The notes: generated by a model not told the origin, from the letters alone. 57,792 bases of DNA from Acidobacteriota bacterium (GCA_030650395.1 JAUSDY010000059.1:1-57792); one strand, 5' to 3'. Shown: positions 31,643 to 40,149, numbered from the stretch's first letter. Translations and numbers: made by a program.

Positions 31643-34111
31643 TCACTCATAACGAAGGGCAACCATGGGATCGACGCGGGCGGCGCGGAGCGCCGGTAAC
31701 CAGACGGCGAAGAATGCGACGACGGTGAGGACGATGGGCACGCCGACGAACACCAGCGGATCGCGTGCGGTCACCTCGAACAGGAACGACGTCATCATCC
31801 GCGCCAGACCCCATGACGTCGCGAGGCCGACGACCACGCCGACCAGCGCCAGTTGCATGCCCTGCCGCACGACCATGCCGCGCACCGTGCCGGCATCCGC
31901 GCCGAGCGATAGCCGGATGCCGATCTCCTGCGTCCGCTGCTCCACCGAGTACGCCATCAAGCCGTAGATACCAATCGCCGCCAGCAGTAGCGCCGACGCG
32001 CCGAAGATCGTCATCAGCCACATGTTGAACCGCTGCCGCGAGGTCGAGCGAATCACGACGTCGGCCATCGAGCGCACGCTCGCGACCGGCAGGCCCGTGG
32101 CCTGTCGCAGCTCCTCCTGGATCGCGGCGCTCATCGCGTACGGATCGCCGGCGGTGCGCACCACCCACGCCATCGGGCCGAGGCCCATGTTCAACGCGTT
32201 CGCGGCATCCGGGACCTGCGCCTGCGGGATGTACATCGCCGGGCCCGGGTTCTGTTGCAGTCCGCCGTCGCGCGTGTCGCCGACCACGCCGATGACCTGG
32301 CGCTCGCCCTCGGAGTTGAACTCGCGCATCACGCCCCGGCCGATCACCAGCCGCTCGTTCAGCGGATCCTTGTCCTTGAAGAACTGGTTGGCCAGCGCCT
32401 CGTTGATGATCACGACCGGCGGCGCCACGCTGTCGTCGCGATCGGTGAACGCGCGGCCGCGCTTCACGGGAATCTTGAAGACGTCGAAATAGCCCGGCGT
32501 GATGTTGATCCACTGCCCGCCGCCATGGTACGGACTGTTGTCGGTCAGCTGACGGCCGACGATCGTGAACGGCAAGCCGTAGCCGCCCTGAAGCGGCACA
32601 CAGCACGTCGAGCTTGCCGCCACCACACCAGGAAGCGCCTTCAGGCGATCGGTGCCATTGCGGACCATCAGGTCGACCGCCTGCGACGCCGCATACTGCG
32701 GCCCCGTCGCCGACATGCTCATCGTCAACACGTTATTGGAATCGAAGCCGGGGTCAACGCGGCCCAATGCAATGGCGGATCGAATCAGCAATGCGGAGCC
32801 GATCAGCAAGGTCAGTGCGAGCGCGACTTCGGTGACGACGAGGATCGAGCGGGTCTTGTTCTGACGGAACCCGGTGCCTGAGCGCCCGCCCGTTTCCTTC
32901 AACGTCGATGTCAGGTCGGTCTTCGAGCTTTGTAGTGCCGGGATCAACCCAAAGAGCAATCCTGTCGCGAGCGACACGGTGAGGGTGAAGGCGAGCACGC
33001 GCCAGTCGATGCCGACGAGCACGCCGTCCTGGCCGATCCTCGGCAGCCCCGCGGTGTTGACCGATAGCAACGCGCGAATCGCCAGCGTGCCGAACGCCAG
33101 TCCGAGCGCGCCGCCGATCAGTGAGAGGACGAGGCTCTCCGTGAGCACCTGGCTGATGATGCGGCCGCGCGAGCCGCCGAGCGCGGCGCGGATGGCGATC
33201 TCGCGCTTGCGTCCCGTGGCGCGGACCAGCAACAGGTTGGCAACGTTGGCGCAGGCGATCAGCAGCACGAAGCCGACCGCGCCGATCAACACGAACAGCG
33301 ACTGGCGGACGTTGCGGACCATGACCTCGCCGATCGGATCGACGCCGAACGATTGATTAGGCACAAGGCCGTTCTTGAATTTCGCATTGAAGTCGGCCGT
33401 CGAGGCCTGCAGCCGCGCCTTGGCCTGGTCGAGCGAAACGCCGGGCTTCAGGCGGCCGGCGACGCGAAAGTAATGGCCCTGGTCAGTGGTGTTCGGATCG
33501 AGTTGGAACGGTACCCACACTTGCGGTTGCTGGGCGCCAAAATCCGAGAGGTTGAAGTCGCCCAGCACGCCGATGATCGTGAACGGGGCGGAGCCAAGCG
33601 ACATCGCCTTTCCCACCACGGCGGGATCGCTGTTGAACCGTGTTTGCCACAGGCCCTTGCTCAGGATCACGACCTTGTCGCCGCCCGGCCTGTCTTCCTC
33701 CGGCGCGAAGGTGCGGCCCAGAACGGTTGGTGCGCCGAAGAGGCGGAAGAACTCCGACGAGACGCGCCCCGACCGCAACTGCTCGGGGAAGGTGCCGTCG
33801 GTGTAATTGACGATGCTCTGGTTCATGGCCGAGACGGCCTCGACGACCTGCGTCTGCTCGCGGTAATGCTGGAACTTGGCGGGCGAGGCGGCCGGGCCGG
33901 AACCCTGCGGCGAGACGTTCAGGAAAAAGACGATGCGGTCGGAGTCGGGGAACGGCAGCGGCCGCAGCAGGACGGCGTTGACCACGGAAAAAATCGCGGT
34001 ATTGACGGCAATGCCCAGAGTGAGGGCGGCCACGGCTGCCAGCGCGAACGCCGGGCTCTGGACGAACATCCGCAGGGCGTGCTTCACGTCACTAAGAAAA
34101 GTGTCGAACAT
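31643..34111 (-). CDS. ADOP-family ABC transporter permease (MacB-like duplicated permease)
   Basis: The 822-residue product starts at ATG 34111 (MFDTFLSDVKHALRMFVQSP); the longer frame to 34219 only translates repeat-rich upstream DNA. It begins with an ADOP-type lead into TM1 (FALAAVAALTLGIAVNTAIFSVVNAV). A MacB-type periplasmic domain follows. A FtsX-type helix bundle then includes VLIACANVANLLLVRATGRKREIAIRAALGGSR. The whole set is repeated in the second half (IYGLMAYSVEQRTQEIGIRLSLGADAG). These are the duplicated orphan permeases of Acidobacteria, thought to work with separate ATPases. No ATP-binding gene is adjacent, as usual for this family. Cargo unknown. Confidence 0.9.
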   Translation of the reverse strand: MFDTFLSDVKHALRMFVQSPAFALAAVAALTLGIAVNTAIFSVVNAVLLRPLPFPDSDRIVFFLNVSPQGSGPAASPAKFQHYREQTQVVEAVSAMNQSIVNYTDGTFPEQLRSGRVSSEFFRLFGAPTVLGRTFAPEEDRPGGDKVVILSKGLWQTRFNSDPAVVGKAMSLGSAPFTIIGVLGDFNLSDFGAQQPQVWVPFQLDPNTTDQGHYFRVAGRLKPGVSLDQAKARLQASTADFNAKFKNGLVPNQSFGVDPIGEVMVRNVRQSLFVLIGAVGFVLLIACANVANLLLVRATGRKREIAIRAALGGSRGRIISQVLTESLVLSLIGGALGLAFGTLAIRALLSVNTAGLPRIGQDGVLVGIDWRVLAFTLTVSLATGLLFGLIPALQSSKTDLTSTLKETGGRSGTGFRQNKTRSILVVTEVALALTLLIGSALLIRSAIALGRVDPGFDSNNVLTMSMSATGPQYAASQAVDLMVRNGTDRLKALPGVVAASSTCCVPLQGGYGLPFTIVGRQLTDNSPYHGGGQWINITPGYFDVFKIPVKRGRAFTDRDDSVAPPVVIINEALANQFFKDKDPLNERLVIGRGVMREFNSEGERQVIGVVGDTRDGGLQQNPGPAMYIPQAQVPDAANALNMGLGPMAWVVRTAGDPYAMSAAIQEELRQATGLPVASVRSMADVVIRSTSRQRFNMWLMTIFGASALLLAAIGIYGLMAYSVEQRTQEIGIRLSLGADAGTVRGMVVRQGMQLALVGVVVGLATSWGLARMMTSFLFEVTARDPLVFVGVPIVLTVVAFFAVWLPALRAARVDPMVALRYE

Positions 34112-34199
34112 GGCTATTTGGACACCGCCAAAGCACTTTTGGTTGGGACAAAAACCAGGGTGCGTACTGTGCGGACGGTGCGTGGGGTGCCAAAAAGCA

Positions 34200-34205
34200 T
34201 AGTAT
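34200..34205 (+). promoter_or_regulatory. -10-like TAGTAT with 7-nt spacing to ATG
   Basis: TAGTAT is followed by 7 nt and the ATG at 34213, with no SD. The spacing equals that seen at 12715 and 36957. Confidence 0.4.
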
Positions 34206-34212
34206 TTCGGGC

Positions 34213-35082
34213 ATGACATTTCTGAGGCGGGTCGGGCTGGTGGGACTGGTGGGACTAGTTGCAGTTGGGGCGCTCGGCGCGGAACAACAGCCGGCGAGAA
34301 AGAAGCTGCTGTTTCTCACCCACGCGGGACTCTACAAGCACACCAGCCTGGGACCCGCCGAGAAGGCGGTGATCGAGCTGGGCAAGGCCGGCGGGTTCGA
34401 TGTGACGACAGTCGAAGGTTACAAGCAGGAGGCGGAGAAAATCGACCTCGGCTTCATCACGCCCGAATACCTGGCCGGCTTCGACGGCTTAATGCTGATG
34501 ACCAACGGCAACCTGCCGATGACCGACGCGCAGAAGAAGGCGCTGCTCGATTTCGTGCGTGGCGGCAAAGGCTTCGTGGGCGCGCACTGCGCCGCCCTCA
34601 CCTTCTACAACTACCCGGAGTTCGGCGAGATGCTTGGCGGGTACTTTCGCCGCTCGATCCGGCAGAACGCGATCGGCGTGTTGAAAGTCGAGGACCCGGC
34701 GCACCCGGCGACCAAGATGCTGGGCGGCAGCTGGCCGCTGGTCGACGAGTTCTACCACTTCGGCACGGCGCCCTGGGACCCCGCGCGGCCGAAAGACAAC
34801 ATCGACGTGCTGTTCGGCAATCACATCCCGATGGGCTTCTCGCGCGATCGCGTGCACGTGCTGCTCAGCCTCGATACGGAGAAGACCAACATTGCCGGCC
34901 TGCCCGAGGTTGTCAAGGGCGGCGACTACCCGCAGGCGTGGACGCGCAGCTACGGCAAGGGGCGATCGTTCTACACGTCACTTGGACATCGTGACGACAT
35001 CTGGTCGAACGATCCGGTCTTCCGCGCCCACATCAACGGAGGCATTCGCTGGGCGTTGGGGCTCGAAGAAAGTCAGAAGTGA
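34213..35082 (+). CDS. Secreted ThuA-domain protein
   Basis: The 289-residue product has a signal peptide with a VGLVGLVGLVA run (encoded by direct repeats). The ThuA fold is recognised by KKLLFLTHAGLYKHTSLGPAE, YLAGFDGLMLMTNGNLPMTD and the hinge GGKGFVGAHCAALTFYNYPEF. The family C-terminal block is RSYGKGRSFYTSLGHRDD. ThuA is a class-I-amidotransferase-like fold linked to trehalose or other sugar-derivative catabolism. The Cys in AHCAA takes the place of the nucleophile elbow. The protein ends in an AGTCAGAAGTG repeat array that supplies part of its last codons and its stop. Substrate uncertain. Confidence 0.85.
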   Translation: MTFLRRVGLVGLVGLVAVGALGAEQQPARKKLLFLTHAGLYKHTSLGPAEKAVIELGKAGGFDVTTVEGYKQEAEKIDLGFITPEYLAGFDGLMLMTNGNLPMTDAQKKALLDFVRGGKGFVGAHCAALTFYNYPEFGEMLGGYFRRSIRQNAIGVLKVEDPAHPATKMLGGSWPLVDEFYHFGTAPWDPARPKDNIDVLFGNHIPMGFSRDRVHVLLSLDTEKTNIAGLPEVVKGGDYPQAWTRSYGKGRSFYTSLGHRDDIWSNDPVFRAHINGGIRWALGLEESQK

Positions 35083-35114
35083 AAAGTCAGAGGTGAGAAG
35101 CCTTCTCACTTCTC
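35069..35114. repeat. Inverted AGTCAGAAGTGAAA-type array between convergent genes
   Basis: AAAGTCAGAAGTG, AAAAGTCAGAGGTGAGAAG and then CCTTCTCACTTCTC form tandem units on the left and an inverted complement on the right. It spans the ThuA stop and reaches the last codons of the convergent gene, so it may be a shared 3' hairpin. Confidence 0.75.
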
Positions 35115-36179
35115 AAACTCGATCATTCGTTCAGAGCGGCCGGTCATGAAGAAGCGCGCGCGACGGCCGGCGAGGCGATCGCTGCCAGTGCCGGGCTCGA
35201 CGCCGACCACCTGCGGATACCAGCTACCGCCGTTCAGGATCTTCGTGGGCGCCGTCCATCGCCGCGGATCGTCGAGCGTTGGCGAGAACGACACGTAGAT
35301 CCCGTCCTGTCCAAACCGATCGTCCTTCGCGCGGTTGAGCAGCATCACGTATTGCTCGAGATACGTATTCCAATGCACGGACGCGCCCCAGAACACGTCG
35401 TTCGTACTCGAGCGATCGTGAAATGGCCGGCTCGCCTTCACCAGCGGCGTACCCGCCGGATAGGTCCAGCCGGTGTCGGCCGACCCTGAAGCCGGCAGCC
35501 ACGCACCGGCATTCCAGATGGTGGCCTTCCCCGCCGGCGCGTCGCGATCGGCCCAGGCCAGACGCGCCACGCCCACGCCCTGTCCCACGGCATCGCGCGA
35601 GTACTGGCTGAAGAAGAGATAGAGATTCTGGCTGTCGGCGTCGAGCATCACCGAAACATCGCCGACACCGCCGAGCACGAAACGGTTTGCGGAATCGCAC
35701 GCGTCCGTTCCCGGCGGCGCGTCGATCACGATGCCGAGGTCGTCCCAGGTCTGCCCGTGATCCGACGACCGCGTGGACCCGAGGCGCGGCAACTGCCGAT
35801 CCGGCCGGCCGCATGCATCCGCCGGACGCTCGTGATGGTAGTACCCGTACCACACGCCCGCAGCATCCTTGCCGATCGACTCCATCCACACGCCATGACC
35901 GGGATGCGAGGCAAACGCGACCGGCGAGCCGTGCTGCAGGCCTTCGAGATTGGGACCCGACGAACGTACGGGCACGCCACCCCACGAGGTGACCACGAAC
36001 ATGCGGCGCACGCCGTCGACGAGGTCCCAGACGATCGGGTTGCTGGAATCGATCTCGCCGGGAATGTTGATGCGGGACGCCGAGACGAGCCTGGCGGAAG
36101 CCGTCGCGGGCGTCTGCGCGCGGAGAGTCGCCGACAGCAGCGCGGTAGCGATGGCGAAGACGGCCAGCCGGGCGTTCAC
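35106..36179 (-). CDS. Secreted predicted five-bladed propeller protein (sialidase/GH43-like)
   Basis: The 357-residue protein has a signal peptide (MNARLAVFAIATALLSATLRA). Recurrent motifs suggest a glycoside-hydrolase-type five-bladed propeller: SSNPIVWDLVDGVRRMFVVTS, GVWYGYYHHERP, RLGSTRSSDHGQTWDDLGIV (a degenerate Asp-box), LYLFFSQYSRDA and SVHWNTYLEQYVMLLNRAKD. Lineages such as GH43 or DUF4185-like proteins have this look. No catalytic triad can be assigned with certainty from sequence reading. It converges with the ThuA gene and follows surE on the same strand 4 nt after its stop, so the two may be co-transcribed. Confidence 0.62.
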   Translation of the reverse strand: MNARLAVFAIATALLSATLRAQTPATASARLVSASRINIPGEIDSSNPIVWDLVDGVRRMFVVTSWGGVPVRSSGPNLEGLQHGSPVAFASHPGHGVWMESIGKDAAGVWYGYYHHERPADACGRPDRQLPRLGSTRSSDHGQTWDDLGIVIDAPPGTDACDSANRFVLGGVGDVSVMLDADSQNLYLFFSQYSRDAVGQGVGVARLAWADRDAPAGKATIWNAGAWLPASGSADTGWTYPAGTPLVKASRPFHDRSSTNDVFWGASVHWNTYLEQYVMLLNRAKDDRFGQDGIYVSFSPTLDDPRRWTAPTKILNGGSWYPQVVGVEPGTGSDRLAGRRARFFMTGRSERMIEFEK

Positions 36180-36183
36180 GCGC

Positions 36184-36924
36184 TCAGCCTAACTGATCTT
36201 CGATGGCTTTGATGGCGTCATACGCGGTCATGTCCGGTTGGAGCGGCGTCACCGACGTGTAGCCGGCCATCACCGTTTCATAGTCGGACTTGCCGCTGTC
36301 CGGCTGGTACTCGTCGAGCGCTTCTTCGATCCAGTAATACGCATTGCCGCGCGGATCGGTGCGCGCGTCGATCTGCGTGACGTGATTGCGCTTGGCCTGC
36401 GTCGTCACGCGCATGCCCTTCGGCGTGCCGGCCGGCACGTTGATGTTCAGCAGCGTCCGCGCGGGAATGCCCTTTTCGAGCACCATCTTCGCGACCGTGG
36501 CCGCGGCCTGCGCCGACGGGCCGAAGTCGAAGGTGCCGTGGGTCCGCTTGAGCGACACCGCGATGCCCGGGCACCCGAGCAGCGCCGCTTCGAGCGCGCC
36601 AGACACGGTGCCCGAATAGGTGATGTCGTCGCCGAGGTTCCAACCCTTGTTGATGCCCGACACGACGAGGTCCGGCAGCCGCTTGAGAATGATCTCGCAG
36701 GCGAGGTTGACGCAGTCGGTCGGCGTGCCATCCACGCCGTAGACGCCGTCGCGAATGGGTTCGATGCGCAGCGGCCGCCGCAAGGTGAGCGCGTGCCCGA
36801 TGGCGCTGGCCTCCTGCAAGGGCCCGACGATGACGACATCTCCGAGGGATTTCATCGCGTCGGCGAGGGCGTGTATGCCGTCCGACTGCACGCCATCGTC
36901 ATTGGTGACCAGGATCAGGGGCAT
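36184..36924 (-). CDS. surE: 5'/3'-nucleotidase SurE
   Basis: The 246-residue product starts MPLILVTNDDGVQSDGIHAL. It carries the metal-binding NDDG motif, GPLQEASAIGHALTL, the PTDCVNLACEIIL box and the signature SGINKGWNLGDDITYSGTVS. SurE dephosphorylates nucleoside monophosphates and is linked to stationary-phase survival. The ATG at 36924 aligns with family starts; one at 36939 would add five residues. It is divergent from nfeD-like, with a shared promoter region of about 46 nt. Confidence 0.92.
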   Translation of the reverse strand: MPLILVTNDDGVQSDGIHALADAMKSLGDVVIVGPLQEASAIGHALTLRRPLRIEPIRDGVYGVDGTPTDCVNLACEIILKRLPDLVVSGINKGWNLGDDITYSGTVSGALEAALLGCPGIAVSLKRTHGTFDFGPSAQAAATVAKMVLEKGIPARTLLNINVPAGTPKGMRVTTQAKRNHVTQIDARTDPRGNAYYWIEEALDEYQPDSGKSDYETVMAGYTSVTPLQPDMTAYDAIKAIEDQLG

Positions 36925-36956
36925 GGAACTCACGATCATAACAGACCGTAAACTCT

Positions 36957-36962
36957 TATAAT
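36957..36962 (+). promoter_or_regulatory. Perfect -10 box TATAAT, probably leaderless start
   Basis: TATAAT is followed by 7 nt and the ATG at 36970 without an SD. It has the same geometry as the promoter at 12715-12720. Confidence 0.6.
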
Positions 36963-36969
36963 CCCCGTC

Positions 36970-37395
36970 ATGTGGTGGCTCTGGCTCGCTGGCGGTCTCG
37001 CGTTGGTGGTGGCCGAACTGGTCACGCCGAGCGGCTTCTTCATCATCTTCTTCGGCCTCGGCGCGCTGGCGGTCGGCGTGCTCGCCGCCCTCGGACTCGT
37101 CACCAGCCTGTGGCTGCAGTGGCTGCTGTTCACGGTGCTGACCGTCACCTTCCTGATGATCTTCCGCGGCCGGCTGCAGGCGCGGTTCCAGATGCCGCCG
37201 CCGCCCGACATCGACTCGTTTGTCGGCAAGCTCGCCGTCGTGCAGGAGCGCCTGGCGCCCGGGTCGGTGGGCCGCGTCGAAGTGCGGGGCGCGTCGTGGA
37301 GCGCGCGCAATACCAGCGCGGTCACGCTTGACCCCGGCCAGCGCGCGCGGGTTGCGTCGGTCGATGGGTTATTGCTGGCGGTCGTGCCGGAATAG
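36970..37395 (+). CDS. NfeD-family membrane protein
   Basis: The 141-residue protein has three hydrophobic segments: WWLWLAGGLALVVAELV, FFIIFFGLGALAVGVLAALG and WLQWLLFTVLTVTFLMIF. They are followed by an OB-fold-like C-terminal domain (FVGKLAVVQERLAPGSVGRVEVRGASW, TLDPGQRARVASVDGLLLAV). This is the short NfeD type that is usually paired with an SPFH protein, as here. The pair is thought to act in membrane microdomain organisation. An intergenic pair of palindromes separates it from the SPFH gene. Length is normal for the short form. Confidence 0.88.
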   Translation: MWWLWLAGGLALVVAELVTPSGFFIIFFGLGALAVGVLAALGLVTSLWLQWLLFTVLTVTFLMIFRGRLQARFQMPPPPDIDSFVGKLAVVQERLAPGSVGRVEVRGASWSARNTSAVTLDPGQRARVASVDGLLLAVVPE

Positions 37396-37406
37396 CAACG
37401 GGCAAT

Positions 37407-37473
37407 AGCGGAACTAAAGTTCCGCTCTACAGACTCACATCACAGCGGTGTAGCGCGGAACTTTAGTTCCGCG
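37407..37473. repeat. Two TAAA-loop palindromes (GCGGAAC/GTTCCGC) in opposite orientation
   Basis: The copy at 37407-37431 reads out with tail CTCTACA, and the copy at 37449-37473 is its reverse complement (TGTAGCGCGG...). The two tails face each other across 17 nt, so the whole can form either two hairpins or one long one. It fills most of the nfeD-SPFH spacer. Confidence 0.85.
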
Positions 37474-37500
37474 ATGATGCAAGCCCTTTAAGGAGTGCCC

Positions 37501-38418
37501 ATGGAAGGCGGACTGATTGTCATCGTTCTGCTCGCGATCCTCACGCTCATTATCCTGTTCAAGACGGCGATCGTGGTGCCGCAACAGAGCGCGTTCGTGG
37601 TGGAACGGCTGGGCCGCTTTGCCGGCGTCCTCCACGCCGGCTTCCACATCCTGGTGCCGTTCATCGACGTCGTGCGCTACCGCCACTCGCTGAAGGAAAT
37701 GGCGCTCGACATCCCGGCGCAGATTTGCATCACGCGCGACAACGTGCAGGTGCAGGTCGACGGCGTGCTGTATCTCAAGGTACTCAATCCGGAGCGGACC
37801 TCGTACGGAATTACCGACTACATGTTTGCGATCTCGCAGCTCGCGCAAACCACGCTTCGTAGCGAGGTTGGCAAGATCGATCTCGATCGGACGTTCGAAG
37901 AACGCACCAACATCAACATCTCGGTGGTGGCGGAGCTCGACAAGGCGACCGAGCCCTGGGGCGTGAAGGTGCTGCGCTACGAGGTGAAGAGCATCACGCC
38001 GCCGGCCGACATTCTTGCCGCGATGGAAAAGCAGATGCGCGCCGAGCGCGAAAAGCGCGCGGTGATCCTGACCTCGGAAGGCCAGCGCGACGCGGCCATC
38101 AACTCGGCGGAAGGCGAAAAGCAGCAGGTGATCAAGGCGTCGGAAGCGCGGCGCCAGCAGCAGATCAACGAAGCCGAAGGCCAGGCGTCAGCCATTCTCG
38201 CCGTCGCGACCGCCAACGCCGAGGGCATCAAGCGGGTCGCCGAAGCGACGCGCGCGCCCGGCGGCGCCGAGGCCATTCAGTTGAAGGTGGCCGAGCAGTA
38301 CATCGCCGAGTTCGGCAAGGTGATCAACAGCGCCGACACGATCATCCTGCCCTCGAATCTGTCGGACGTGGCGTCAATGATCACCACGGCCATGAATGTC
38401 ATTAAGCAGAGCAAGTAG
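37501..38418 (+). CDS. SPFH/band 7 (stomatin/QmcA-like) protein
   Basis: The 305-residue protein starts at ATG 37501 with AAGGAG 5 nt upstream; the in-frame GTG at 37495 overlaps that SD and is rejected. An N-terminal membrane anchor (GGLIVIVLLAILTLIILFK) is followed by the SPFH domain (PQQSAFVVERLGRFAGVLHAG, LDIPAQICITRDNVQVQVDG). A coiled-coil region then reads AEREKRAVILTSEGQRDAAI, INEAEGQASAILAVATANAEG. It should form homo-oligomeric membrane scaffolds with the NfeD partner upstream. The last 45 nt overlap the convergent MFS gene. Confidence 0.9.
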   Translation: MEGGLIVIVLLAILTLIILFKTAIVVPQQSAFVVERLGRFAGVLHAGFHILVPFIDVVRYRHSLKEMALDIPAQICITRDNVQVQVDGVLYLKVLNPERTSYGITDYMFAISQLAQTTLRSEVGKIDLDRTFEERTNINISVVAELDKATEPWGVKVLRYEVKSITPPADILAAMEKQMRAEREKRAVILTSEGQRDAAINSAEGEKQQVIKASEARRQQQINEAEGQASAILAVATANAEGIKRVAEATRAPGGAEAIQLKVAEQYIAEFGKVINSADTIILPSNLSDVASMITTAMNVIKQSK

Positions 38419-39567
38419 CACGGCGGCCACCAGCGCCAGGGCTGCGCCCGTCGTGAAGGCGGCGGGCGCGCCGAAGTACTGCCAGATCAGGCCGAACGAA
38501 ATGCCGGCCGCCAGCGCGCCCACTCCCTGGACGGCCGCATGCCAGCCGAATGCGGTGGCGCGCTGGGTGTCTGGTGTGAGGTCGGCGATGAGCGCCTTCT
38601 CGCTCCCTTCCACCGCGGCCGCGTAGACGCTGTAGATCAGGAACCATCCAATCAGCGCCTGCACCGACTGGCTCCAGGCAAAGCCGGCGTAGACGGCGGC
38701 GTAGATCAGCCAGCCGGTGGTGATGAGCGCGCGGCGGCCGAAGCGATCCGACAGCATGCCGCCCTTCATCGACAACAGCGCTTTGATGGCATGCTGCGCG
38801 CTCCACAGCGCGGTTAATCCCATCAACGGCACCCCGGCGTTCGATAGTTGCAGTAGCAGGAACGCGTCGGACGAATTGCCCAAAGTAAAAACCGAGAGGA
38901 TGACGAGGTACTTCTTGAGTGGTCTCGGTAAAGGTGCCAAGGGTGCCAAGGGTGCCAGGGGTGCCGGGGTTGGTGCCAATGGTGCCGGTGCCAAGGGTGC
39001 GGCTGTTTCGGGCACCTTGAGTAAGGTCAATACTGCGAGCGCGCCGGGGATGATGGTGAGGCCGAACAGCAGACGGTATTCGGTCGGCGAGAAATACAGG
39101 AACACCGTCGCCAGCAGCGGACCCACGGCGGCGCCGGCGTGATCCATGGCCCAGTGATAGCCGAAGACGCGGCCGCGCTCGCCCGGCGGGGCCAGCGCCG
39201 CGAGCATCGCGTCGCGCGGGGCGCTGCGCAGGCCCTTCCCCACCCGATCGGTCACGCGGATCGCAAAGACATGCGCCCACGAAGTGGATAACGCGATGAA
39301 CGGACGGACCAGCGACGACAGCGCGTAGCCGGCGACGACGATGGGCTTGCGGGCGCCGAGCCGATCCGACCAGCGGCCGGCGAAGACCTTGAGGATGCTG
39401 CTGGTGGCATCCGCCGCGCCCTCGACGATACCGAGCGCGATCGGCGGCGCGCCAAGGACCTGGGTGACGAAGACCGGCAGCAGCGGGTAGACCGCTTCAG
39501 TGGCCGCGTCGGTCAGCAGGCTGACCCAGCCGAGGAGCTTGACCGGGCGTGGTAGCGGGTGGGACAC
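38374..39567 (-). CDS. MFS transporter with repeat-encoded Pro/Ala loop
   Basis: The 397-residue product starts at the GTG at 39567 (VSHPLPRPVKLLGWVSLLTD); a longer frame to 39720 runs through repeats and a gene remnant and is rejected. Twelve hydrophobic segments are recognisable. The motif GRWSDRLGARKP follows TM2 and DRFGRRALITTGW follows TM8. The central cytoplasmic loop reads LAPAPLAPTPAPLAPLAPLA. It is encoded by about 75 nt of GGTGCC-type repeats, so the loop is probably variable in length. Substrate unknown. Its end overlaps the SPFH gene by 45 nt. Confidence 0.82.
   Translation of the reverse strand: MSHPLPRPVKLLGWVSLLTDAATEAVYPLLPVFVTQVLGAPPIALGIVEGAADATSSILKVFAGRWSDRLGARKPIVVAGYALSSLVRPFIALSTSWAHVFAIRVTDRVGKGLRSAPRDAMLAALAPPGERGRVFGYHWAMDHAGAAVGPLLATVFLYFSPTEYRLLFGLTIIPGALAVLTLLKVPETAAPLAPAPLAPTPAPLAPLAPLAPLPRPLKKYLVILSVFTLGNSSDAFLLLQLSNAGVPLMGLTALWSAQHAIKALLSMKGGMLSDRFGRRALITTGWLIYAAVYAGFAWSQSVQALIGWFLIYSVYAAAVEGSEKALIADLTPDTQRATAFGWHAAVQGVGALAAGISFGLIWQYFGAPAAFTTGAALALVAAVLLALLNDIHGRGDH
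38929..39003. repeat. GGTGCC-type tandem repeats inside the MFS gene
   Basis: AAGGGTGCC, CAGGGGTGCC, GGGGTTGGTGCC and AATGGTGCCGGTGCC units follow in series. All spacings are multiples of three bases, so the frame is kept. Confidence 0.78.
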
Positions 39568-39570
39568 GCT

Positions 39571-39627
39571 CGCTAGTTGAAAGTTGAAAGTTGAAAGTTC
39601 CAAGTTTTCAGTTTCAGTTCTAAGTTC
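39571..39627. repeat. Tandem GAAAGTT repeats
   Basis: TTGAAAGTTGAAAGTTGAAAGTT is followed by degenerate units CCAAGTTTTCAGTTTCAGTTCTAAGTT. The block separates the MFS start from the S46 remnant. Confidence 0.78.
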
Positions 39628-39751
39628 AATAGGACGCAGTGCCGGCCCTGGGAATCCGGTTGAAGGGCCAGAACCCCTCGTCCGCGTGGCCGGCCAGCGG
39701 CAACGCGATAACGAACGCAAGGATGGTCAGCAGGTGCTTGTGCTGTTTCAT
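39626..39751 (-). pseudogene. N-terminal remnant of an S46-family (DPP7/DPP11-type) peptidase
   Basis: From the ATG at 39751 the frame encodes 41 residues. These are a signal peptide (MKQHKHLLTILAFVIALPLAG) and then HADEGFWPFNRIPRA, ending GTASY before TGA at 39628. The ADEG-x-W-x-F-N-x-x-P motif right after the signal peptide is the mature N-terminus of S46 peptidases. The remaining 650 or so residues are absent. The break coincides with the GAAAGTT repeat block. Confidence 0.55.
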
Positions 39752-39760
39752 CTGTCGATT

Positions 39761-40147
39761 CTACGGCACGTAGGCGATGCAGTCGATCTCGACCCGCAAC
39801 CCGACGCCCGGGAGCCCCGCAGCCTGGATGGTGGTCCGGGCCGGGCGGTGATCGCCGAACACCCTCGAGTAGACGCCGTTCATCTGCGTGAACTCCTTCA
39901 TGTCGAGCAGAAACACGCCGCAGCGCAGCACGTGCTGCAGATCGGATCCGCCTGCTTTCAGGATCGCCTGCACGTTCTTCAGGCACTGCTCGGTCTGCGT
40001 TTCGATATCGGCGCCTGCCAGCTCGCCGGTCGCCGGGTCGGTGGCGCCCTGGCCCGACACGAAGATCAAGCGGTCGAAGTTCATTCCCGGCGAATAAGGC
40101 CCGACGGGTTTTGGAAGATTCGCGGCGTGCACGGGTTTATGTGTCAT
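39761..40147 (-). CDS. RidA-family protein (YjgF/YER057c/UK114)
   Basis: The 128-residue protein has PKPVGPYSPGMNFDRLIFVSGQ at its start and the Arg-containing signature near the C-terminus (HRPARTTIQAAGLPGVGLRVEIDCIA). RidA enzymes hydrolyse reactive enamine/imine intermediates such as 2-aminoacrylate. The catalytic Arg corresponds to the one in RPART. A second, more divergent member is at 49316. Start ATG 40147 with a weak SD. It is followed by a repeat array on its upstream side. Confidence 0.88.
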   Translation of the reverse strand: MTHKPVHAANLPKPVGPYSPGMNFDRLIFVSGQGATDPATGELAGADIETQTEQCLKNVQAILKAGGSDLQHVLRCGVFLLDMKEFTQMNGVYSRVFGDHRPARTTIQAAGLPGVGLRVEIDCIAYVP

Positions 40148-40149
40148 GG

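Noticed and set aside
38929-39003. GGTGCC repeats as a CRISPR or a separate intergenic element
   Set aside because: Units are too short, contain no spacers, and are inside an open MFS frame with conserved ends.
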